Position numbers and translations under genes: made by a program. A DNA stretch of 39,787 nt from the NCBI RefSeq assembly GCF_008386495.1, contig NZ_VTHJ01000026.1, forward strand, positions 72,912-112,698, read 5' to 3'. Positions 32,934 to 39,787 of this stretch are shown one piece after another (the first letter of the stretch is position 1; each line of letters opens with the position of its first letter). This DNA is from Streptomyces tailanensis (GTDB lineage: Bacteria; Actinomycetota; Actinomycetes; Streptomycetales; Streptomycetaceae). The notes under the pieces are model-generated. The model was not told the DNA's origin. It saw only the letters and a program-made list of their open reading frames with translations, and did no database searches.

Positions 32934-34265
32934 GTGATACCGGTCGAACAGCAACAGGAGCCCACCGGCACTCCAAGAGTCCGGCACACCGAGCACGAGG
33001 CGCAGGCCAACCTGCTGACGGTGCTGCGCCTGTGTATGACGGGGAAGCTGCGGTGCAGCGAAAAGACCCGCCGCCCCAGCACCGCCACCGTCTCGGCGGT
33101 CGCCGACGTCCTGGACGGCGGCGACTTCTATCCGCACGAGGCCATCGCCGCCTTCGCCTGGCCGATGCTGCTCCAGGCAGGCGGCCTCGCCCAGCTCACC
33201 GGCGGTCGGCTGGTGCTGACCACGCGCGGACGGGCCGCGCTGACCCGGCCACCGCAAATGATCATTCCGCAACTGTGGCAACGCTGGCTGAACAACAGCC
33301 TCCTCGACGAGTTCTCCCGCGTCGAGGAGATCAAGGGCCAGCGCTCGGCGAACGTCCTGACCGCCGCCAAACCGCGCCGCAAGCTCGTTGGCCAAGCGCT
33401 GGCCGGCCTCACCCCGGGCGAGTGGACGTCCGTCGACGGCCTGTTCACGGACATGCGCGCGGCCGGCCTGAATCCGGTCGTCCACCGCAGTGAACGCGCC
33501 CTGTGGAAGCTGTACCTGGAGGATCCGCAATACGGCAGCCTCGGCTACGACGGCTACCACGGCTGGTCCCTCCTCCAGGGTCGATACACCCTGGCGGTGC
33601 TCTTCGAGTACGCCGCCACGCTCGGTCTTATCGACATCGAGTACGTCCCCCCGGCGGGCTCCCGCGATGACTACCGGGACAACTGGGGCGCCGATTACCT
33701 CGACCAGCTCAGCCGCTACGACGGCCTGTCCGCACTCCGCCTCAATCCCCTGGGGGCCCACGCAGTCGGCCTCACGGGCGACTACGCCCCTGCTCAGGCC
33801 CCCGTCTCGGCCGTCCCGACGGGCAGGGTCACCGTCCTGGCGAACTTCGACATCGTCGCCCTCGACGGGCTGCCCTCCGCCGACACACTCCTCCTGGACG
33901 CCTTCTGCGACCGGAAAACCGACCGGGTCTGGACGCTCACCACCGCTTCTCTTCTGCACGCCCTCGACCGCGGGCACACCCTCGACGAGCTCCGTGGCTA
34001 CCTGAACCAGGCCGCCTCGCACTCCGTGCCCCAGACCGTCACCACCCTGCTCGACGACACCGGCCGCCGCGCCGGCCGACTCCGCGATACAGGGCAGACC
34101 CATCTCATCGAGTGCGCGGACGAGGCACTGGCAGCCCTCGTCATCAGCGACCGCCGCCTGCGCGTGCTGTGTACCCGAATCGGTGAGCGCCACCTTGCGG
34201 TCTCCCCCGACCGTCTGCCTGCGTTCCGCAAGGCCGCCCTGGCCCTGGGCTACCCGCTGGCCTGA
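32934..34265 (+). CDS. Helicase_C_3-like (XPB/Ssl2-type) protein
   Basis: 443 residues from GTG 32934. The N-terminal part is helical and resembles winged-helix modules (VLRLCMTGKLRCSEKTRRPS, MLLQAGGLAQLTGGRLVLTT). The C-terminal part (VTVLANFDIVALDGLPSADT, VWTLTTASLLHALDRGHTLD, HSVPQTVTTLLDDTGRRAGR, LAVSPDRLPAFRKAALALGY) aligns by eye with the Helicase_C_3 region of the module II protein (VWRFSSGTIRRALDAG, LPQPLVYLIHDTARGHGRVR). No ATPase motifs, so it is a partner or DNA-binding protein, not a motor. It is in a probable operon with the HTH gene. Confidence 0.72.
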   Translation: MIPVEQQQEPTGTPRVRHTEHEAQANLLTVLRLCMTGKLRCSEKTRRPSTATVSAVADVLDGGDFYPHEAIAAFAWPMLLQAGGLAQLTGGRLVLTTRGRAALTRPPQMIIPQLWQRWLNNSLLDEFSRVEEIKGQRSANVLTAAKPRRKLVGQALAGLTPGEWTSVDGLFTDMRAAGLNPVVHRSERALWKLYLEDPQYGSLGYDGYHGWSLLQGRYTLAVLFEYAATLGLIDIEYVPPAGSRDDYRDNWGADYLDQLSRYDGLSALRLNPLGAHAVGLTGDYAPAQAPVSAVPTGRVTVLANFDIVALDGLPSADTLLLDAFCDRKTDRVWTLTTASLLHALDRGHTLDELRGYLNQAASHSVPQTVTTLLDDTGRRAGRLRDTGQTHLIECADEALAALVISDRRLRVLCTRIGERHLAVSPDRLPAFRKAALALGYPLA

Positions 34266-34393
34266 TGGCACGAGGAGAGCCGCTTCGGGGTCCCTCTGGC
34301 CGGTGCCGGGGCGCACGCCGCGGCGTGACCGCGGATCACCGACAGAGGACGCGTTCTCCGCACGGGCGAAATGCCTTGAATGCCAGAAATAAA

Positions 34394-34412
34394 TGAGACG
34401 AAAACTGAGACC
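34394..34412 (+). repeat. Left arm of att D: TGAGAC pair
   Basis: TGAGACG at 34394 and TGAGACC at 34406, -86 and -74 from 34480. Matches the other end of module III. Confidence 0.6.
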
Positions 34413-34422
34413 AGGGCATGCC

Positions 34423-34457
34423 AGAGCGTCGGACCGCGAACTGCGGCCCGACGCTCT
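34423..34457. terminator. Module-borne terminator behind att D
   Basis: AGAGCGTCGG pairs with CCCGACGCTCT, with inner CCGC/GCGG. Nearly the same sequence as behind att C, so modules II and III share this end. Confidence 0.65.
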
Positions 34458-34479
34458 ATTTCGCCTGTTCAGGCGGCTG

Positions 34480-34545
34480 CGGAGGATACGAGATTCGAAC
34501 TCGTGAGGGGTTGCCCCCAACACGCTTTCCAAATGTTCGTCTGGG
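34480..34545 (-). repeat. att repeat D: tRNA-Ser(GGA) 3' fragment
   Basis: Identical 66-bp copy. The left arm is TGAGACC-class (module III), the right arm TGCAACC-class (34629/34641), so it joins two modules of different arm type. TGACCTGCGGTG is at +91 (34571). Confidence 0.9.
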
Positions 34546-34628
34546 GGTTCGGGAGGGATCAGGGGCGTTCTGACCTGCGGTGGAGCGGGGCTGGGGGTAG
34601 CTGGCGGATGGCGCTGGACGGCGGTGAA

Positions 34629-34647
34629 TGCAACCAGAACTGCAACC
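34629..34647 (+). repeat. Right arm of att D: TGCAACC pair
   Basis: TGCAACC at 34629 and 34641, +149 and +161 from 34480. Confidence 0.6.
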
Positions 34648-35060
34648 AGAGGGGAGTGGGTTCCCGCTGGTCAGACGGCCTGCGGCATCGTTCGCTCAGG
34701 CATCAAGGGCGCGAGGGTTGCTGGGGACCGGCGGAGTCGTCGAAGCACCGCCTATGCCGCGTGTGGGTCGCGGTTGTTCGGGACCACCAGATGGCGTTGT
34801 CGGTGAACGGGCGGCGGTCCAGCGGGCGGCCTGTTCGCCCCAGTGTGGCCAAAATGCTGGACACGCAAGGCTCGGACCGTGCTGGTGAGGTCGCGGTGGA
34901 ATCGCCGGTGGTCGTGGTGAAGGCCATGAGCGCTTCGCCGACTCGTTGCGAGCGGCTGTAGCAGGGCCTCAGCCGTGGCGGTTCAAGCTGCCTCCCCGCC
35001 GCCGGCGCAACGGAGTCGAGCGCGGCGTCCGGTATGGGAGTTTGCGGTAGCAGAAGCGCC
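34648..35060. other. Left end of module IV without a supported gene
   Basis: Short frames on both strands, none with a recognisable pattern. Could hold decayed coding DNA. The caspase gene ends at 35061 on the minus strand, so its terminator should lie here; no strong hairpin seen. Confidence 0.45.
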
Positions 35061-37064
35061 CTATGCTCTCACCGCGCGCAAGGAATGGCCAGCGCTTGCA
35101 TATACCACGCCGTCAACCACAGTCGGAGATGACAAGGAGCCAGAGCCTGACGGTAATTCCCAGCGCCGTTTTCCTGTGCGAGCATCCATGGCATACAAAA
35201 TGACATTGGCAATTTCATCACCGATGTCACCGCTTTTGCCAGAGAAATCTCCCATCCCCACATATACAACACCGTTGGCCACAGCCGGAGTCCCAACCAC
35301 ATCGTGGCGCGTGCGCACCTGCCAGCGTTGCTTGCCGGTGCGAGCGTCCACCCCGTACAGGCTGCCCAACTCATTGCCTATGCAGGCAACGCCATCGGCC
35401 ACCGCCGGATGGTCCACCCAGTCGCCTGTAGGGAATATCCACTTCTGTTGTCCGGTGCGGGCGTCCAGACAGTACAAGTCTGTGCCATCTGAGCCGCCGC
35501 CGAGGTAAACAGAGCCGTGGGCCAGCGCCGGCTGTGAAGGGTCTATGCCCACGCGAGCAGCCCATCTGGCTATTCCGGTGCGAGCGTCAATAGCATACAA
35601 GTCCGTTCCATCGCTCAGGCCGCCGGGCACATACACCAGACCTTCGGCCACAGGTGGACGGAAAACGAAACCATAGTCGCCATAACCGGTATCGTACTCC
35701 CACCTTTTCGCACCGGTGCCAGCATCGATTGCATAGATAATTCCTGACATGCTGTTGAAGTAGACCATGCCATCGGCCACGGTCGGTGACGACTCCACCT
35801 CATCATCGGCCAGGAACTTCCATTGTTGGTGGCCGTTGTGCGCATCCAGGGCGTAAAGATTCCTATCGTAGCTGCCCACATATACGACCCCGTCGGCCAC
35901 CGCCGGGGAAGAATGTTTCAGACCGACCCGAACAGGCGACTTCCATTTCTGTAGCCCGGTCCGGGTATCCACTGCGTACAGATATTGATCCTGGCTACTG
36001 AAGTATGCGATTCCGTCTTCCACGGCGGGAGATGAATTGACTGAACCGCCCGTCGTAAATTCCCATAGCTTTTTACCGAGGATGCGAGGGGACTTCTTAT
36101 CAGTGCTGATGTTACTGTCAGGCCAAAGAGTGTAAGCCACCCCGCCGGTAGTTGCGGCCGTGAGCACGAAAAGGGCCTGTCGACGCGAGATTCTTGGTGA
36201 ACTGCCCGCGACTGGCCAAGCTGACGTCCTGCTGTTGCACGGTTCTTCAGGCTGGGCGGGTATTTTGCCTGCCCAGCCAGCCACCTGAGGGGGCGTGAGG
36301 GCGAAAGTGTGGGGATCGACGTCTGTGATGACTCGCAATTGTTGCGGACTCCCCTTCTTGTCGTACGCGCTATGCAACTCGCCTACACGATCCTGGACCG
36401 CCTCACGGAAGCTCATGAGGTCGAGGGAATCGTGCCGCATGGCGAAAACGTCGCACACCGCCCGCGAGAAGAGGCTGAACGAGTCGCCAGGATCGGTGTC
36501 GCATTCCGCACCAGGTTGAACTCGGTCTTCGGGGCGTACGAACAGTGACGATTGGCCGGGCGAGCATGCATAGACGTAGGCAAGCTTCTTGCGAAGCACA
36601 CGGTCGACTTTCCTCGTAGCCCATCCCCTGACGCCGACAAACGCCATCGAGTCTTGCTCGATTCCCTCACGGCAGGCATCAATGCAGATCACCACGCGCT
36701 CTGCGGGTGTCTCTTCCAACTCCTTCTTCCAGTCGATGGCGACACAGCACAACACGAACGGATCTATTTCAGGGTGTGCGTCCTCGGGGACGAGGTAATC
36801 CTGCCCACGCGCGTGCACGCCGTGACCGCTGAGCAGGACAAACAGCGTGTCGCCACGCCCAGCGCGCCTGAGGAATCCGCGGACCTCGCCGTTGATGAAA
36901 TTAGCCCCGACCTGTCTGTCGCTCCTCGCGAGCCGTACCTGGAAGCCGCGATGATTGAGCACCCAAGCCAGGCGGACCAGATCTGTAGCTACGAAGGGAA
37001 GAGGAGGAATGCCAGCGCTCTCATAATCGCTGGCCCCGACCAGTAGCGCCGCGTATCGTCTCAT
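35061..37064 (-). CDS. Caspase-like (peptidase C14) protein fused to a PQQ-type beta-propeller
   Basis: 667 residues from ATG 37064. Residues 1-250 are a caspase-fold protease: YAALLVGASDYES, catalytic H81 in LLSGHGVHARGQDYLVPED and C131 in VVICIDACREG. At about residues 290-315 SPRISRRQALFVLTAATTGG looks like a twin-arginine/anchor segment. From about 330 come seven or eight blades, each ending in motifs such as LYAVDTRTGLQKW, IYAIDAGTGAKRW and LYCLDARTGQQKW. This layout mirrors Streptomyces AfsK-type kinases with the kinase replaced by a caspase. I infer a cytosolic protease governed by an external or surface sensor. The DNA is AT-richer than its surroundings. Its start is 6 bp after the stop of the small upstream gene. 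Confidence 0.88.
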   Translation of the reverse strand: MRRYAALLVGASDYESAGIPPLPFVATDLVRLAWVLNHRGFQVRLARSDRQVGANFINGEVRGFLRRAGRGDTLFVLLSGHGVHARGQDYLVPEDAHPEIDPFVLCCVAIDWKKELEETPAERVVICIDACREGIEQDSMAFVGVRGWATRKVDRVLRKKLAYVYACSPGQSSLFVRPEDRVQPGAECDTDPGDSFSLFSRAVCDVFAMRHDSLDLMSFREAVQDRVGELHSAYDKKGSPQQLRVITDVDPHTFALTPPQVAGWAGKIPAQPEEPCNSRTSAWPVAGSSPRISRRQALFVLTAATTGGVAYTLWPDSNISTDKKSPRILGKKLWEFTTGGSVNSSPAVEDGIAYFSSQDQYLYAVDTRTGLQKWKSPVRVGLKHSSPAVADGVVYVGSYDRNLYALDAHNGHQQWKFLADDEVESSPTVADGMVYFNSMSGIIYAIDAGTGAKRWEYDTGYGDYGFVFRPPVAEGLVYVPGGLSDGTDLYAIDARTGIARWAARVGIDPSQPALAHGSVYLGGGSDGTDLYCLDARTGQQKWIFPTGDWVDHPAVADGVACIGNELGSLYGVDARTGKQRWQVRTRHDVVGTPAVANGVVYVGMGDFSGKSGDIGDEIANVILYAMDARTGKRRWELPSGSGSLSSPTVVDGVVYASAGHSLRAVRA

Positions 37065-37070
37065 GTTCCG

Positions 37071-37406
37071 CTATTGCTTGAAGACCAACGTGATCGCGCG
37101 CGTGCCTTGTACCTGGGCGGTACCAAAAAGCTGGACGCCTCCACCAGCAGTCACTTGGAACGAGAGCTGTGCTTCCTTGAGCGAGAGCGTGCCATTGCGG
37201 GCGGCCACCTCTGAGAACACCTCCTGCAGGGCATCAACTACCTCGGCGAGGTTCTTGCGTAGCGGGCCCAAGGGGACATTGCGCAGAGCTACATCTCCGC
37301 TGTGACCGAATAGGCCCATGGAGTCGCTATTCTCCGGATGCTCCTCCTCGATCGAAACCAAGAATGGCAGCGTCCGCTGATCGACCGCGGTGTTGCGCCC
37401 TTCCAT
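37071..37406 (-). CDS. Small effector-associated-type (Pepco/trypco-like) protein
   Basis: 111 residues from ATG 37406 after GAAGGTG. LPFLVSIEEEHPENSDSMGL, VPLGPLRKNLAEVVDALQEV and LSLKEAQLSFQVTAGGGVQL, then GTRAITLVFKQ. The helix followed by a beta-sandwich with a Gly-rich turn resembles the small domains (called Pepco or trypco) that co-occur with caspase- and trypsin-like effectors in bacterial conflict systems; I rely on memory of that pattern. It is first in the operon, 6 bp before the caspase start, so the two are made together. Possible job: adaptor or inhibitor of the protease. Confidence 0.7.
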   Translation of the reverse strand: MEGRNTAVDQRTLPFLVSIEEEHPENSDSMGLFGHSGDVALRNVPLGPLRKNLAEVVDALQEVFSEVAARNGTLSLKEAQLSFQVTAGGGVQLFGTAQVQGTRAITLVFKQ

Positions 37407-37958
37407 GAGTCACCTTCATTCCTGTGCCTGTGTCCAGTTGGGAACAACGCCTATCAATCTAGGCCGGAAAGATACCACTCCGGGGAAATACCGGAAAGTA
37501 ACTGTGATTTGCGCAAGAGAAAACGTTTCGGCTGCTCGTTTGGTGAACGGTTTAGGGTGGTATGGAAAGAAAGAGGTGTGTCGTCAAATTGCTCCGACTT
37601 TGTGACAGGATGGACCTCTTCTGGCCTTGCAGCATGGAGCAGCGTCGAGGTGACCAAGGCCGTCCGTGAGATGGGACGGGCGCGGGATGCCAAGAAGCTC
37701 AAGAAGCCGGGCAAGAACTGAACGGTACCGAGCTGGCTTGAGCACTGGATCGAGATCCGAGAACATGTACGACGGCTACGAGGCAGATGCCCGTGTCCAC
37801 CTCGTCACGGGCATGGGTGTCGACCGGACCAGCGTGGCCGAGATCGCCAAAGCCCCGCGCCTCGAAGAGAGGACATTGAGCCGTACACGATTTGAGGAGG
37901 TTCAGAGCCTGCTTTTCCAGGTGGCCAAGCTCCGAGCCAGTTGGCGCTGGGTCGTCAA
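37407..37958. other. Upstream region of the caspase cassette and decayed DNA
   Basis: 552 bp. The first 150 bp are AT-rich and should hold the promoter of the caspase operon (minus strand). Frames further on (for example one ending VREMGRARDAKKLKKPGKN at 37721) look like gene ends without beginnings. No complete gene seen. Confidence 0.45.
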
Positions 37959-39419
37959 CAACGTCGCTTCTTAAGCGGCTTGTGAGAGGTCGTCAGGTTG
38001 CGCTCTCGCTTCGAGGAGCATGAGGTTGATGGTGTAGGTGGCTCGGCTGGTGGGTGGTTCGCCGGGGCGGAGGGTGCGGTAGCCGGAGCCGGAGCGTTTG
38101 GTGGCGCGGGGTGCGGTGCGTCCGGGCCGGGGGCGGACGGCCTGGGTGGCGAGGTCGGCCATGACCTCACGGGTCTTGGCGGCCAGGCGGCGAGGGGGGA
38201 AAGTCCGCGCCGACGGTGCGCCGGGCGGCGTTCAGGGCGTTCTTGAAGCTGATGTGGCCGGGCGGGAGGTGGTGTTCGTGGCCGGTGTCGGTGGTCAGTT
38301 GCCGGGTCGCCTGGTAGACGCAGAGCATGGCCCACAGTTCCTGCTCGACCATGGCGGGGCTGTTGGAGCGCAGGGTGGCGGTGCGCCCGCCGCGCTGCTC
38401 GATCTTGATGTGCCGGTAGATCGTTTCGCTGGTCCAGCGGCGGGCGTACAGCTCCGCCAGCTCGGCCGCGGGCGCGGTCTGCGGGTCGAGGAGCGTGGTG
38501 ATCAGGCAGAACAATTCCGTGGTCTGGCTGCCGTGTTCGTCGGTCCGGGTGATCGTGTACTCGATGACGCGGACATCGATCGTGCGCTTGGTGCGCTGCT
38601 CGCGCAGACGGGACAGGCAGGTGCCGTCGGGCAGTACTTCCACCACCGGCAGGCGGAAGGAGTCCGACACCCGCCACAGCAGGTCGGCCCCGGTGGCGGC
38701 GGCCTTCTCCCACAGGGTGAAGGACGGGAAGCCGCGGTCGGCCAGCAGCAGCATGCCGGCCTTCAGGTGGTGCAGCAGCCGGTGCGCGAGAGTGCGCTCG
38801 CCGGTGGCGAACGGCCCGAGACAGCGCCCACCACGGCGTGGGTGCCGCACTCGCCGAGCGCCACCATCCGCGCCTGCGGGTATCCCGCCTGCCGCTCGCC
38901 ATTCGAACTACCGCCGAAATAAGCGGCGTTGGCGTCGGAGGCGGGCACGTCGAACAGCGTGCCGTCCAGCGACACCAGCCGCCGGCCCCGCCAGAACACC
39001 CCCGGCGTCGCAGGCGTGCCCTGCACCCCGGCCACCTGGCTGAACAGCCAGCGCAGCGGCGCCGCCCCCAGCCGGGCACGCGCCTTGGTGACCGAGCCGG
39101 TCCGGGCCGGACGCGTCCACTTCTCACCCGCCCGACGCGGGACGTTCTCCAGCAGCTCGCGCAGCACCCCGCCGTACCCCTGCCCGGTAAACAGTCACAT
39201 CGCCAGCGTGAAGTACACCATCAGCGTGCTCGGCAGCGCCTTCGTGCGCTCCTCCCACGCCCCGGCCTCCTCGACCGCCTGGTGCACCAGTTCCGGCGTG
39301 AACGTCCTGGTCAGCAGCCCCATCCGGACCCGCTCCGGAAAGCTGTCCCCGGCTATGTGATCACGTGCCACAAGGACGAGACCCTACGCCATCAAGATCA
39401 GCCAACGGAAGCGACGTTG
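37959..39419 (-). mobile_element. IS4-family insertion sequence, decayed
   Basis: CAACGTCGCTTC at 37959-37970 is repeated inverted at 39408-39419 (GAAGCGACGTTG), enclosing about 1461 bp with one transposase on the minus strand. The size fits IS4-family elements. I could not define a clear target duplication. The transposase is broken, so the copy is not autonomous. Confidence 0.7.
37971..39371 (-). pseudogene. IS4-family transposase with nonsense codon and frameshift
   Basis: Starts at GTG 39371 (VARDHIAGDSFPERVRMGLL, then FTPELVHQAVEEAG) with the IS4 N-terminal domain. A TGA at 39195-39197 replaces a sense codon in YFTLAM*LFTGQGYGG. Catalytic D in LVSLDGTLFDVPASDAN; a frameshift near 38820 (about one base missing between HAVVGA and LGPFATGERTLAHRL); second Asp in LLLADRGFPSFTLWEKA; and the YREK signature YARRWTSETIYRHIK with the catalytic Glu. 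The end reads TINLMLLEARAQPDDLSQAA with another frame change near 38165. At least two lesions make it inactive. Confidence 0.85.
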
Positions 39420-39559
39420 GGGTCGTCACCCTGGCGCTCGGGCTCCACCGGGAAGACGTCGACCTGGACGTGGGGTACGTCCGAACCGCCCAAGGGGCAA
39501 GTCAGGTATTCGGGTGATCTTCATGCTGGGGTGGGGTGTGCTCGCGTATCGTCCACCGG

Positions 39560-39787
39560 GTGATTGATGCGAGCGTGGCGGCCCGAAGTGACATCTCCGA
39601 AAGTGCGCTCGCGGAGCTGATCGATGTCTTCAGCCTCGGAGACGTGCGGGAGCGTCGGTATCTCCCCGACGGGCTGATGAATGCGAACTGGAGGCTGGAC
39701 ACTCCGGCCGGGAGATTCGCTCTGAGTGGGCGTTCACATAGCTTTTTTTCGGTATGCAAGTTTTGCCCATGCCTCGCTTTGGGCGCA
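39560..39787 (+). pseudogene. Phosphotransferase (APH)-like gene, 5' part, similarity lost after about 56 residues
   Basis: From GTG 39560: SESALAELIDVFSLGDVRER, then RYLPDGLMNANWRLDTPAG and RFAL, as in the N-lobe of aminoglycoside/homoserine-type phosphotransferases, where the nucleotide-binding Lys should follow. Instead the sequence turns into SGRSHSFFSVCKFCP from about 39727, with a T-run and lower GC, so the gene appears to be interrupted by another insertion that continues past the window. It is open to the end of the window. Alternatively it is a complete but unusual gene; the missing Lys argues against that. Confidence 0.5.

Larger units (their letters stand above)
29749..34479. mobile_element. 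Module III of the tRNA-Ser island (integrase-less, TGAGACC arms)
   Basis: 4731 bp, only 3 bp different from module II although the genes are unrelated in order and strand. Arms 29898/29910 and 34394/34406 are TGAGACC-class. Content: RHH antitoxin, PIN toxin, pRiA4b ORF-3 protein, HTH protein, Helicase_C_3-like protein. No integrase. Confidence 0.72.
34480..39787. mobile_element. Module IV of the tRNA-Ser island, right end beyond the window
   Basis: At least 5.3 kb without another att repeat. Content: caspase/beta-propeller cassette, decayed IS4 element, interrupted phosphotransferase-like gene. The left arm is TGCAACC. The expected right end is another att with TGCAACC at -86/-74, or the intact tRNA-Ser(GGA). 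Confidence 0.55.

Noticed and set aside
32874..34532. 552-residue minus-strand frame over module III genes
   Set aside because: Runs antisense to the Helicase_C_3-like gene and through att D; no protein family features.
18967..34545. Evenly spaced identical repeats as a CRISPR array
   Set aside because: Repeats are 4.7-6 kb apart, are tRNA-derived and flank multi-gene blocks; no spacer-sized units or cas genes.

Overview
The window is high-GC actinobacterial DNA and almost certainly comes from a Streptomyces chromosome. The codon use, the neighbourhood tRNA-Ser(CGA)-tadA-upp, the LytR C-terminal-domain protein, the DmdR/IdeR-type iron box and the penicillin acylase/siderophore genes all fit that genus. 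All assignments were made by reading the sequence and recalling families; no search was run.

Left part (1-18966), ordinary chromosome: two peptidoglycan-binding-repeat proteins (the first cut by the window edge); tRNA-Ser(CGA); tadA and its companion gene; a conserved Arg-rich small protein; upp; a membrane-anchored LytR-C protein; a small conserved protein; two small uncertain genes; an HhH-GPD DNA-repair protein; a siderophore-interacting protein divergent, across an iron box, from a penicillin acylase-GNAT pair; a cupin; a CopC-CopD copper protein; a broken NAD(P)-dependent dehydrogenase; a PPOX-family oxidase; a broken VOC protein; a short UvrA-like ABC ATPase; and a DinB protein. The two broken genes are each interrupted by a related small palindromic (MITE-like) element whose exact removal would restore the join.

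Right part (18967-39787), an accretion island: an identical 66-bp repeat occurs at 18967, 25015, 29749 and 34480. It is the 3' part of a tRNA-Ser(GGA) gene on the minus strand. Around every copy the spacing is constant: a pair of heptamers starts at -86/-74 (absent from the first copy), a GCCTGTTCAGGC dyad lies at -17, TGACCTGCGGTG at +91, and a second heptamer pair at +149/+161. The heptamer is TGCAACC at both ends of module I and at the left end of module IV, and TGAGACC (with single-base variants) at both ends of modules II and III. Arms therefore match within a module. No integrase is visible, so these look like tandem cis-mobilisable integrative modules, with the intact tRNA gene predicted to the right of the window.

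Each of the three complete modules carries a ribbon-helix-helix/PIN toxin-antitoxin pair and one helicase-related protein. Module I has a SNF2 helicase with a SWIM zinc-finger protein. Module II has a Helicase_C_3/WYL-like protein and a probable phosphorothioate-DNA-sensing HNH restriction enzyme. Module III has a pRiA4b ORF-3 protein, a helix-turn-helix protein and a second Helicase_C_3-like protein. Module IV (right end not seen) holds an AT-richer two-gene cassette: a small effector-associated-type protein and a caspase-like protease fused through a membrane/Tat-like segment to a PQQ-type beta-propeller. It is followed by a decayed IS4-family element and the start of a phosphotransferase-like gene whose similarity ends abruptly. 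The likely overall function of the island is a stack of defence or conflict cassettes, each held in place by its own addiction module; this is inference.
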